Assembly (NCBI GenBank): GCA_964002385.1 | Contig: CAXFFS010000089.1 | Location: 1-5,282 of the forward strand | DNA from: AEGEAN-183 sp964002385 | GTDB lineage: Bacteria > Pseudomonadota > Gammaproteobacteria > Magnimaribacterales > Magnimaribacteraceae | Direction of reading: 5' to 3' | Length of the DNA stretch: 5,282 nucleotides | Shown: piece by piece, positions 1 through 5,282 of the stretch | Layout: each line of letters starts with the position of its first letter | Numbering within the stretch: position 1 is the first letter of the stretch | The notes under the pieces: model-generated | Database searches by the model: none | What the model saw: only the letters and a program-made list of their open reading frames with translations | Told to the model about the DNA's origin: nothing | Program-made: the position numbers and the translations under genes

Positions 1-237
1 TGGGTCGGATTCGATCAACCTCAGAGCCTGGGTAATAGAGAATTTGGCAGCTCTACAGCCTTACCAATTTGGCTAGATTTCATGCGTCCAAATATAGATT
101 TTTTACCTAGAAATAAGAACTTACCTCCAAATGGCATTGTAAGTATTAAGGTAGATAAAAAAACCGGATTGAAGTTAGAAAGTGATTCCGGAAATTCAAT
201 TTTTGAATACTATTTGGAAGAATACTTACCAGAATAA
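1..237 (+). CDS. mrcA: Penicillin-binding protein 1A, C-terminal fragment (5' end outside window)
   Basis: This is the last 78 codons, read in frame from base 1 to a TAA at 235-237. The peptide opens with WVGFDQPQSLGNREFG and continues with ALPIWLDFM, the pattern that closes the transpeptidase domain of class A PBPs shortly after the KTG box, which lies outside the window. A short tail with PPNGIVSIKVDKKTGL follows, as in PBP1A proteins. The full protein would be an inner-membrane, periplasm-facing enzyme that polymerises glycan strands and cross-links peptidoglycan peptides. The serine nucleophile, KTG box and glycosyltransferase domain cannot be checked here. Its stop codon abuts the stop of the convergent slmA gene with no spacer. 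PBP1A is favoured over PBP1B because of the SLGNREFG and GIVSIKVD signatures. The family call is firm, the exact paralogue slightly less so. Confidence 0.9.
   Translation, partial: WVGFDQPQSLGNREFGSSTALPIWLDFMRPNIDFLPRNKNLPPNGIVSIKVDKKTGLKLESDSGNSIFEYYLEEYLPE
157..192 (-). terminator. Candidate intrinsic terminator for slmA, inside PBP1A coding sequence
   Basis: Read on the minus strand, CCGGA (191-187) can pair with TCCGG (168-164) across an 18-nt loop. Seven consecutive T residues (163-157) follow directly. The hairpin begins about 46 nt beyond the slmA stop. The stem is only 5 bp but GC-rich, and the T tract sits exactly where an intrinsic terminator needs it. The slmA and PBP1A stops abut, so any terminator for slmA must lie within the opposing gene. 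The long loop and short stem keep this tentative; the A run is also simply the PBP1A codons for Lys-Lys. Confidence 0.35.
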
Positions 238-822
238 CTATTTCACAAGAGATTCAATTAAAAAAGTGGCTTGGTTTGAAATTCTTTGAGAGGGCTTGTC
301 AGTAAAACCAGAACGTACGAATTGTTGGATTACTCCTTCAACAAAAGCTAATAACAGATTGGCGCTTGAAGCAGAGGGCAAGGCTAATTTCTTTTTTGTT
401 TCTTGTTCGTATTTTTGAAGGTTTTGTTTTATTAGTAGCTCAATTTTAGAAAACATCTGTTTAATCCTGTTGTCGAGAGATGCTTCATCAACGGAAAAGG
501 CTTCTCTAGTTAGCAGTCTTGCTAAGCCAGGATTTTTTTCACTGAATGAAACTAGTAGAATCATAATGTTAGAAGCTTTCTTTAGATGATCTTCTTTGGA
601 AGAGTTTATATCTCCAATTAAATCAAAAAGACTTTGTTCACAAAAATCTACTAAACCTTCGTAAATCTTCCTTTTACTAGGAAAATGTCGATAAATAGCA
701 GCTTCAGTTATTCCGCACTCACTAGCTAAAGAAGCAGTGGTTACTTTAACTGGGCCTTTAGCTTGCAACATCTTTGCCAGATTTTGCATTATGTCTAATT
801 GCCTAGGTTTTAATTTATCCAT
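238..822 (-). CDS. slmA: Nucleoid occlusion factor SlmA (TetR-family, FtsZ antagonist)
   Basis: The protein is 194 residues, close to the 198 of E. coli SlmA. It is a cytoplasmic TetR-fold dimer that binds specific chromosomal sites and blocks FtsZ ring assembly over the nucleoid. The N-terminal helix-turn-helix spans about residues 28-47 (TTASLASECGITEAAIYRHF), followed by FPSK. Landmarks shared with E. coli SlmA continue through the ligand/FtsZ-binding half: EKNPGLARLLT (95-105), a LAFVEG segment (158-163) and FVRSGF (168-173). The ATG at 822 is preceded by an in-frame TGA four codons upstream, which fixes the start region. No Shine-Dalgarno sequence is visible, and the space just upstream is filled by an inverted-repeat arm. 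It lies 124 bp downstream of algC on the same strand and may be cotranscribed with it. In related bacteria slmA or algC sits near dut/coaBC, which is consistent. Confidence 0.93.
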   Translation of the reverse strand: MDKLKPRQLDIMQNLAKMLQAKGPVKVTTASLASECGITEAAIYRHFPSKRKIYEGLVDFCEQSLFDLIGDINSSKEDHLKKASNIMILLVSFSEKNPGLARLLTREAFSVDEASLDNRIKQMFSKIELLIKQNLQKYEQETKKKLALPSASSANLLLAFVEGVIQQFVRSGFTDKPSQRISNQATFLIESLVK

Positions 823-830
823 AGCTATTA

Positions 831-878
831 ATCAGAAGTGATCGTAGTTCCGATCTCCAATCAGTTAACACTTCTAAT
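831..878. repeat. Nested inverted repeats just upstream of slmA
   Basis: The outer arms are ATCAGAAGTG (831-840) and CACTTCTAAT (869-878), complementary at 9 of 10 positions and separated by 28 bp. A second, perfect dyad partly overlaps the left outer arm: GATCG (840-844), a 6-bp spacer, then CGATC (851-855). In an mRNA reading through from algC, the outer stem would end 8 nt before the slmA AUG, where a Shine-Dalgarno would normally sit. The inner 16-bp dyad has the size of a dimeric repressor operator. Whether it works as RNA structure, as an operator, or not at all cannot be decided from sequence alone. Confidence 0.4.
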
Positions 879-906
879 AATACAACAAGTGGTAGTCTTC
901 TATCGA
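877..906 (-). promoter_or_regulatory. Possible slmA promoter in the algC-slmA gap
   Basis: On the minus strand TCGATA (906-901) is followed after 18 nt by TATTAT (882-877), matching the sigma-70 consensus at 4 of 6 and 5 of 6 positions. Transcription would start near 870, at the edge of the outer inverted repeat, so transcripts from here would lack its first arm while algC readthrough transcripts would contain both. Matches of this quality are common in AT-rich DNA, so confidence is low. Confidence 0.25.
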
Positions 907-946
907 AAATGTAATAAAACCTTACGCCTGAGGTATATAGACAAGG

Positions 947-2314
947 TTAAAAACTCCCCAAGTTAGGATTGATATCATTCAGGGTTCTTCTGAAAGTATT
1001 TTTAATTGATTCTAAATTTTCTTGAGTATCAGCTTCAAATCTTAGAACTAAAACAGGACTTGTATTTGATGCTCTTAATAGCCCCCAACCAAAGTCAAAC
1101 TCTATCCTAACTCCATCTATAAGGACGGATTTGGAGTCTTTATAGTTAGCTTTAGAAATAAAATCTTCAACTATCTTAAATTTTTCATCATCAGTAGATT
1201 CTATGTTTATTTCAGGGGTTGAGACTAGTTTAGGCAGACCTTTAAATACATCTTCATTCTCATTCAAGTTTGAAATAATCTCTAACATCCTTGCTCCGGC
1301 ATAAATACCATCATCAAAACCAGGCCATCTATCATTAAAGAAAATATGACCACTCATTTCTCCTCCGAGCAAGGCTTTCTCTTCTTGAATGCGTTTTTTG
1401 ATATAAGAATGGCCAGTTTTTGACATTATAGGAATGCCACCTTCGTTTAAGATGGCATTTGATAGAAGTTTTGAACATTTAACATCAAAGACTATCTTGC
1501 CTTCTTTATTTTGTTTAAGTATGGAATTAGAGAATAAAATCATCTGCATATCGGGAAATATAATCTTTCCTTCCTTGGAAACGACACCCAATCTGTCAGC
1601 ATCTCCATCGAAAGCTAAGCCTATCTCTAATTTCTGTTCTTCAACCAGTTTTCTTAAGTCTTCCAGGTTTTCAGGTTTAGAGGGATCGGGGTGGTGATTT
1701 GGAAAGTCTCCATCAACTTCTGTAAACAGACCATGAACTTCACAGCCCAGACCTTCATATACCTGTTTGGCAATGATGCCTGCGGCTCCATTGCCGCAAT
1801 CTATGGCTATTTTAAGCGGTCTTTTCAGTTCAATATTGTTTACTATTAAGTTTAGGTACTGATCTTTAACATCCAAGGCTTTTTCTGAACCCTCTCCTTT
1901 TAAAAACTCTTTCTTAAGAATGTTTTCTCTGATTTCTTGTATGGCCTTTCCTGAAATAGTCTTTTTATCTTCAACTACTTTAAAGCCGTTGTAATTTCCA
2001 GGGTTATGGCTTCCTGTGATCATAACTCCATTAGGGCAAGAGAGAGAGTGGGTAGCAAAATAAAGAATCGGTGTGGATACAATACCTATATTGATAACGT
2101 TGCAACCCGTTGATTTGATACCTGCAGCAATCCAATCAAAAAGATCAGGGCTTGAGTTTCTACCATCTCTACCTACTACAAGAGAATCATTGCCTGATTC
2201 TAATGACTTAGTGCCTAAACTTTTTCCGATCAGAACTACAGTTTCTTGTGATAATTCTTCATAAGCTATTCCTCTAATGTCATAGGCTCTGAATATATTT
2301 TTATTAAGGTTCAT
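947..2314 (-). CDS. algC: Phosphomannomutase/phosphoglucomutase, AlgC type
   Basis: This 455-residue cytoplasmic enzyme of the alpha-D-phosphohexomutase family interconverts mannose-6-P/mannose-1-P and glucose-6-P/glucose-1-P. The products feed nucleotide sugars for LPS and exopolysaccharide. All four signature loops are intact: the phosphoserine loop TGSHNP (100-105, Ser102), the Mg2+ loop DGDADR (236-241), the sugar-binding loop GEMSGH (318-323) and the phosphate-binding loop RASNTSP (414-420). The length and the segments NHHPDPSKPEN and GFDDGIY match Pseudomonas AlgC (about 463 aa), and the C-terminus is complete. The ATG at 2314 has an AAGGA sequence 12 nt upstream, slightly far. The gene is divergent from ilvE and is followed on its own strand by slmA. 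Dual specificity is inferred from the AlgC resemblance; a pure phosphomannomutase cannot be excluded. Confidence 0.93.
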   Translation of the reverse strand: MNLNKNIFRAYDIRGIAYEELSQETVVLIGKSLGTKSLESGNDSLVVGRDGRNSSPDLFDWIAAGIKSTGCNVINIGIVSTPILYFATHSLSCPNGVMITGSHNPGNYNGFKVVEDKKTISGKAIQEIRENILKKEFLKGEGSEKALDVKDQYLNLIVNNIELKRPLKIAIDCGNGAAGIIAKQVYEGLGCEVHGLFTEVDGDFPNHHPDPSKPENLEDLRKLVEEQKLEIGLAFDGDADRLGVVSKEGKIIFPDMQMILFSNSILKQNKEGKIVFDVKCSKLLSNAILNEGGIPIMSKTGHSYIKKRIQEEKALLGGEMSGHIFFNDRWPGFDDGIYAGARMLEIISNLNENEDVFKGLPKLVSTPEINIESTDDEKFKIVEDFISKANYKDSKSVLIDGVRIEFDFGWGLLRASNTSPVLVLRFEADTQENLESIKNTFRRTLNDINPNLGSF

Positions 2315-2342
2315 TTAATAATAGAATCCTTGAGAAGTAGTT

Positions 2343-2371
2343 ATTATATAATTTTGCTGGCTTTTAACATG
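2343..2371 (-). promoter_or_regulatory. Likely sigma-70 promoter for algC (-slmA)
   Basis: A perfect TATAAT is read on the minus strand at 2348-2343. A weak -35 (CATGTT at 2371-2366, 17-bp spacing, or ATGTTA with 16) lies upstream. The predicted start near 2336 would leave a leader of about 22 nt before the algC ATG, containing the AAGGA ribosome-binding sequence at 2331-2327. The -10 box overlaps a second TATAAT on the opposite strand (2347-2352), together forming the palindrome ATTATATAAT. Confidence 0.5.
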
Positions 2372-2383
2372 AGATAATAAAGT
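2354..2383 (+). promoter_or_regulatory. Possible promoter for ilvE-waaF
   Basis: TTGCTG (2354-2359) is followed after 18 bp by TAAAGT (2378-2383), a moderate sigma-70 match with a start near 2390. An alternative -10 is the plus-strand TATAAT at 2347-2352, but no acceptable -35 stands 16-18 bp before it; TTGAGA at 2330-2335 is only 11 bp away. A purine-rich run AAGAGAG (2399-2405) ahead of the ATG at 2409 is the likely ribosome-binding site. A promoter in this 94-bp divergent gap is expected, but its exact position is uncertain. Confidence 0.35.
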
Positions 2384-2408
2384 TTTAAGATTTTAAAAAG
2401 AGAGAATA

Positions 2409-3332
2409 ATGAACTTATCTGACTTAGATGGTTATATCTGGTTTGACGGAAAGATAGTCGACTGGAAGGAAGCTCAAACTCATGTCCTAACTTATACTTT
2501 GCACTATGGTCTCGGTGTCTTTGAAGGAGTAAGGGCCTATTTAACTCCCAAAGGCACATGTATATTTCGTCTTCATGATCATACTGAAAGGCTGTTTAAA
2601 TCAGCAAAAACTATTGGTATGAAAATACCTTTTTCTTCAGAAGAACTTATAGAAGCTCAAAGAAAAATTGTTTCACTTAATAATTTAAAGGAGTCTTACA
2701 TAAGACCAATGTGCTTTTACGGATCTGAAGGTTTGGGAATTAGATTTGATAATTTGAGCGTTCACACCATTGTAGCTGCTTGGGAGTGGCCTCATTACAT
2801 GGAACCTGAAGCTCAAGAAAAAGGGATTAGTGTCAAGGTTTCTTCTTTCAAAAGACAGGTGAGAAATGAAGTGGCTAATGCAAAGATAAATGGAAATTAT
2901 GTTCAATCAACCGTTGCCCTAAATGAAGCCATAGAACAAGGATTTGAAGAAACCCTGTTACTTGATTCTGAAGGCTTTGTAGCAGAAGGGAGCGGAGAAA
3001 ACTTCTTTATGGTTAAAGACAATAAACTCATTACCCCGGATCTGGATGCCTGTTTAGATGGTATAACTCGTAGAACTATTATTAGTTTGGCAAAAGAACT
3101 AGAAGTGGATTTTGAAGAAAGAAAGATTCAATTGGAAGAAGCGCTTGAAAGTGATGAAGCTTTCTTTACTGGAACTGCTGTAGAAGTCATGCCCATAAAT
3201 GCCATTGATAAAAAAAGCATTGCTAATGGCGTCAGAGGGCCTATCACGGAAAAACTTCAAAAAGCTTATCTTGATCAAGTAAGAGGCAAGAGATCCGGAA
3301 ATAAAGACTGGCAATCTCCTATTGATAGTTAA
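2409..3332 (+). CDS. ilvE: Branched-chain amino acid aminotransferase
   Basis: This 307-residue PLP enzyme (fold type IV, class IV aminotransferase; E. coli IlvE has 309) catalyses the last step of valine, leucine and isoleucine synthesis by transferring an amino group from glutamate to the 2-oxo acid. The N-terminal YIWFDGKIVDW (9-19) and LHYGLGVFEGVRAY (31-44) are classic. The Schiff-base lysine is Lys159 in NAKINGNY. The PLP-holding segment VAEGSGENFF (191-200) includes Glu193. The phosphate-binding LDGITRRT (216-223) and the FFTGTAVEV loop (252-260) are present, so the enzyme looks fully active. It is the first gene of a plus-strand pair, with 12 bp to waaF. The ilvE-waaF adjacency is known from Pseudomonas. 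D-amino-acid transaminase or ADC lyase are unlikely given the length and the IlvE-like motifs. Confidence 0.95.
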   Translation: MNLSDLDGYIWFDGKIVDWKEAQTHVLTYTLHYGLGVFEGVRAYLTPKGTCIFRLHDHTERLFKSAKTIGMKIPFSSEELIEAQRKIVSLNNLKESYIRPMCFYGSEGLGIRFDNLSVHTIVAAWEWPHYMEPEAQEKGISVKVSSFKRQVRNEVANAKINGNYVQSTVALNEAIEQGFEETLLLDSEGFVAEGSGENFFMVKDNKLITPDLDACLDGITRRTIISLAKELEVDFEERKIQLEEALESDEAFFTGTAVEVMPINAIDKKSIANGVRGPITEKLQKAYLDQVRGKRSGNKDWQSPIDS

Positions 3333-3344
3333 GAATTCCAGAAC

Positions 3345-4358
3345 ATGAAGATACTGATTATAGGACCTTCTTGGGTTGGAGATTCTGTTATATCTCAAAG
3401 TCTTATTAAGGTAATTCTTACAAAGTCAAAAGAAGCCAAAATTGATGTCCTCTCTTCTGAGTGGACAAGAAATATTTTCGAAAGGATGGATGAAGTCTCT
3501 GAAACTATAACTCTCCCTTTTTCACACGGAGAAATGAAGATTAAAGAAAGGGTGGATTTGGGAAAGACGCTTAAAGAAAAGAATTACGATCAAGCTATAG
3601 TTTTACCAAACTCATTTAAATCTTCTTTGGTTCCTTATTTTGGTGAAATACCTATAAGAACAGGCTGGAGAGGAGAAATGAGGTATTTTCTAATCAATGA
3701 TATGAGAATTTTAGATAAAAAGATTTTCCCCCGAATGGTTGATAGGTTTGTGGCTTTAGCTTTTAAGAAGAATGAAAATATTCCATCTTCTATTCCTTAT
3801 CCAAGTCTTAAAGTTGAAGAAGAAAATCTGGATTTATTAAGAGTTAATTTCGGAATTGATTCAATTTCACCCTTAATTTGTCTTTGTCCTGGAGCGGAAT
3901 TCGGACCAGCCAAAAGATGGCCAACAAATTATTATTCAGAAGTAGCCAACGAGTATTTAAAGAAAAATTGGCAAGTTATTCTTTTAGGATCAGAAAATGA
4001 TATCCCTGTGGGCGAAGAAATAAAAAAGAATATCAACAAAGAGTTTGGGTTTTTAAACTTAATAGGCAAAACCAAGTTAGTGGATACGATTGATATTCTT
4101 TCCAGCTCAAACCTAGTATTAACTAATGATTCCGGATTAATGCACGTTGCAGCTTCGGTAGATGTTCCTCTGGTAGCGCTTTATGGACCCACTTCACCTG
4201 AATTCACTCCCCCTTTGAGCAATAAGGTTAAAGTAATTAAAAAGAATGAAGGTTTTACAAAATTGAGAAGTGGCGACTTAGAGGGTGGTTATCATCAAAG
4301 CTTAAAAGATATTAAGCCTAAAGAGGTCTTAGCAGCCTTATTAGAATTTGAGTCTTAA
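3345..4358 (+). CDS. waaF: ADP-heptose:LPS heptosyltransferase II
   Basis: This 337-residue GT9-family enzyme acts at the cytoplasmic face of the inner membrane and adds the second L-glycero-D-manno-heptose to heptose I of the LPS inner core. Motifs follow E. coli WaaF nearly colinearly: IGPSWVGD (6-13) with Asp13 at the position of the catalytic base known in GT9 enzymes, VLPNSFKSSLVP (86-97), RTGWRGEMRY (105-114), CPGAEFGPAKRWP (181-193), TNDSGLMHVAA (260-270), LYGPTSPEFTPPLS (279-292) and GYHQSL (315-320). These patterns separate it from WaaC. The start ATG lies 12 bp after ilvE and lacks a clear Shine-Dalgarno, so translation may be coupled to ilvE. The stop codon interlocks with that of the opposing methyltransferase gene. 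The gene is complete and in the same AT-rich style as its neighbours. Confidence 0.96.
   Translation: MKILIIGPSWVGDSVISQSLIKVILTKSKEAKIDVLSSEWTRNIFERMDEVSETITLPFSHGEMKIKERVDLGKTLKEKNYDQAIVLPNSFKSSLVPYFGEIPIRTGWRGEMRYFLINDMRILDKKIFPRMVDRFVALAFKKNENIPSSIPYPSLKVEEENLDLLRVNFGIDSISPLICLCPGAEFGPAKRWPTNYYSEVANEYLKKNWQVILLGSENDIPVGEEIKKNINKEFGFLNLIGKTKLVDTIDILSSSNLVLTNDSGLMHVAASVDVPLVALYGPTSPEFTPPLSNKVKVIKKNEGFTKLRSGDLEGGYHQSLKDIKPKEVLAALLEFES
4355..4358. other. Interlocked convergent stop codons (TTAA)
   Basis: The waaF stop TAA (4356-4358) and the methyltransferase stop TAA (complement of 4355-4357) share the palindrome TTAA, so the two coding regions overlap by 4 bp tail to tail. The site is the centre of a wider dyad, TTGAG (4348-4352) and CTCAA (4361-4365) with an 8-bp spacer. 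A further AT-rich 7-bp hairpin lies at 4368-4386. Neither is followed by a T tract, so neither is a convincing terminator. Confidence 0.9.
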
Positions 4359-5053
4359 TTCTCAAGCTCTCTTTGTTTAAAAGAGAATTCGTAAGTTCTT
4401 TGACTTATATTAAAAAGCTCAAACCCTAGTTTCTTTAATGTGTTAATGGCTTCAACTGTTTGAGAAACAGAGATGCCTTTATACATGTGATGGAATTCGA
4501 TCAAAATCTGATTAATTTTAATCTTGCTATCGGGTAGGGCTTTTATGACTTCATATTCAGCACCTTCAATGTCCATTTTTAACAAATCTATTTTTCTGTG
4601 ATTGAGCTCAGATGCAATGGTATCTATGTCTTTAACTTGAGCTTTTATTTCATTTTTTGTATTCCCATATCTATCAACTGGAGAAAAATGAGTGGAGGTA
4701 GATTTAGCAGGAGGGTAGAAACTCATAAAACCGTTCTCTGCCGATAAGCCAAGTGGATGAAAGATAAACTTCTTCGGCAGTTCTTGTCCTTTTACCCATT
4801 CTACACTTCGTGGTGTTGGATCAAATGCATGGACTGTTACCCCGAGAGAATCGATTAATTCAAGGTCAAAATCTATATTTGCGCCAACTCCTACAGAGTA
4901 AATTACACTTTCACTGTTAAGCAAGGACTTATCTACTACCCAACCATGATCTCCGCCATAAAGAGCTGAAGTGTTGCAGCTCACAGGTTCAATTCCTAGT
5001 TGTCTTAACTTGTGACGACGAAATCTTTGTTTACTTCTAGTAAATATTGACAT
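4355..5053 (-). CDS. FkbM-family SAM-dependent methyltransferase
   Basis: This 232-residue class I (Rossmann) methyltransferase belongs to the FkbM/Methyltransf_21 family. SAM-binding motif I is VIYSVGVGANIDFDLEL (50-66), the acidic end of the next strand is AFDPTP (76-81), and the family signature DLLKMDIEGAEYEVIKAL (156-173) is followed by LIEFHH (184-189). Family members usually O-methylate sugars or other hydroxyls in polysaccharides and natural products. The N-terminus (residues 5-17) is strongly basic, with no signal peptide or membrane segment, so the protein is cytoplasmic. An in-frame stop lies five codons before the ATG, and no strong ribosome-binding site is seen. Its place between waaF and waaP suggests, without proving, that it methylates an LPS core or O-chain sugar. 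Codon style resembles its neighbours, so there is no sign of recent transfer. Confidence 0.88.
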   Translation of the reverse strand: MSIFTRSKQRFRRHKLRQLGIEPVSCNTSALYGGDHGWVVDKSLLNSESVIYSVGVGANIDFDLELIDSLGVTVHAFDPTPRSVEWVKGQELPKKFIFHPLGLSAENGFMSFYPPAKSTSTHFSPVDRYGNTKNEIKAQVKDIDTIASELNHRKIDLLKMDIEGAEYEVIKALPDSKIKINQILIEFHHMYKGISVSQTVEAINTLKKLGFELFNISQRTYEFSFKQRELEN

Positions 5054-5064
5054 TAGACAACCAT
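5053..5064 (-). other. Possible 3-codon leader ORF overlapping the methyltransferase start
   Basis: Immediately before the methyltransferase ATG, in another frame, the minus strand reads ATG GTT GTC TAA, and the final A is also the first base of the gene's ATG (TAATG). An AAAGG lies about 10 nt before this mini-ORF, whereas the main start has nothing similar at the right distance. This could give stop-start coupling, or the upstream ATG may be coincidental. Confidence 0.15.
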
Positions 5065-5107
5065 ATTAGCTTAACCTTTAAAACAGATGAATATCTCTAA
5101 TACAGGA

Positions 5108-5113
5108 TAAAAT
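5108..5113 (+). promoter_or_regulatory. Candidate -10 box for waaP
   Basis: TAAAAT matches TATAAT at 5 of 6 positions and would start transcription about 15 nt before the waaP start. No convincing -35 is found 16-18 bp upstream. The 81-bp gap 5054-5134 must nevertheless supply a promoter for waaP, because the gene before it points away. For the methyltransferase, no minus-strand promoter of useful quality could be picked in this AT-rich stretch. Confidence 0.25.
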
Positions 5114-5134
5114 AATAATTAAACGGGTAATTGC

Positions 5135-5282
5135 TTGAAAGAGACTATTTTTTTAAATAAAGAGTTGGAGAGTTTATTCTTGTCTGGAGATCCTTTTCTT
5201 CTTGCAGAAGATATACAAGGAGAAGTCTTTAGGCAGACTGCAAATAGGATAACCAAAGAATTTTCCTTTGAAGGAAATAAAT
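5135..5282 (+). CDS. waaP: LPS core heptose (I) kinase WaaP/RfaP, N-terminal fragment, TTG start
   Basis: The first 49 codons are visible and the gene runs off the right edge. From a TTG at 5135 the peptide reads MKETIFLNKELESL, then SGDPFLLAEDIQGEVFRQ, then a basic segment ending FSFEGNK. This matches the WaaP N-terminus in E. coli and Pseudomonas (GKDPF, LQGEVFRE, then a segment leading to YFLK). WaaP is a cytoplasmic protein-kinase-like enzyme that phosphorylates heptose I of the inner core using ATP; its catalytic residues lie outside the window. The frame is open only from 5123, contains no ATG or GTG, and TTG 5135 gives the length expected from homologues (21 residues to DPF against 18). 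GGG at 5125-5127 is a weak ribosome-binding match. Position after waaF agrees with the Pseudomonas LPS core cluster. Confidence 0.85.
   Translation, partial: MKETIFLNKELESLFLSGDPFLLAEDIQGEVFRQTANRITKEFSFEGNK

Noticed and set aside
905..946. Possible terminator after algC: minus-strand ACCT and AGGT pairing before TTTTATT
   Set aside because: The stem is only 4 bp with an 8-nt loop and a broken T tract, which is too weak to call. Readthrough into slmA is as likely.
823..946. Search for a SlmA-binding site (GTGAGTACTCAC type) near slmA and elsewhere
   Set aside because: No full or near-full match was seen anywhere in the window; only scattered GTGA half-sites, such as near 2860, occur.
1434..1697. 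87-codon plus-strand open frame within algC, and similar ones at 2073-2264, 2344-2559, 2685-2906 and 3099-3398
   Set aside because: Each lies opposite, or for 2344-2559 largely opposite, a well-supported gene with intact motifs and shows no recognisable domain. They are antisense shadows.
4300..4317. GCTTAA-N6-TTAAGC hairpin inside waaF, downstream of the methyltransferase stop on the minus strand
   Set aside because: The 6-bp stem is mostly A-T and only TTTGATGAT follows, so it does not look like an intrinsic terminator.
4368..4386. TCTCTTT/AAAGAGA hairpin just after the waaF stop
   Set aside because: The 7-bp stem is AT-rich and has no T tract on either side; it lies in methyltransferase coding sequence and is probably chance.
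4355..5053. Methyltransferase as a recently acquired mobile cargo gene
   Set aside because: No integrase, terminal repeats or target duplication were seen, and the base composition looks like the flanking genes. Interlocked stops also argue for a long-settled arrangement.

Overview
The window reads as chromosomal core genome from an AT-rich, tightly packed gammaproteobacterium. SlmA is essentially a gammaproteobacterial protein, and an AlgC-type phosphomannomutase together with an ilvE-waaF pair resembles the Pseudomonas arrangement. The low GC, very short intergenic gaps and lack of any mobile element suggest a streamlined (for example marine, SAR86-like) lineage. That taxonomic guess is inference and was not tested.

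Layout, left to right. (1) The last 78 codons of a class A penicillin-binding protein (PBP1A, + strand) end at 237. (2) The minus-strand gene slmA (nucleoid occlusion, FtsZ antagonist) ends on the very next base. A candidate slmA terminator lies inside the PBP1A coding sequence. (3) A 124-bp gap upstream of slmA holds nested inverted repeats and a possible promoter. (4) algC (phosphomannomutase/phosphoglucomutase) is also on the minus strand and probably forms a transcription unit with slmA. (5) A 94-bp divergent promoter region separates algC from the plus-strand pair ilvE (branched-chain aminotransferase) and waaF (LPS heptosyltransferase II), 12 bp apart. (6) A minus-strand FkbM-family methyltransferase follows, its stop codon interlocked with that of waaF. 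(7) An 81-bp divergent gap leads to the start of waaP (LPS core heptose kinase), which runs off the right edge and probably starts at TTG.

Functionally the window concerns the cell envelope and division: peptidoglycan synthesis (PBP1A), division-site control (SlmA), sugar-phosphate supply for LPS (AlgC) and LPS inner core assembly (WaaF, WaaP). IlvE is the amino-acid gene that travels with waaF in Pseudomonas. The main departure from the known layout is that the Pseudomonas order ilvE-waaF-waaC-waaG-waaP appears here as ilvE-waaF-(inverted FkbM methyltransferase)-waaP, which suggests a remodelled and perhaps methylated core saccharide. I found no tRNA, rRNA, CRISPR array, insertion sequence or phage gene, and no clear novel multi-gene system. 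No gene-free stretch exceeds 124 bp.
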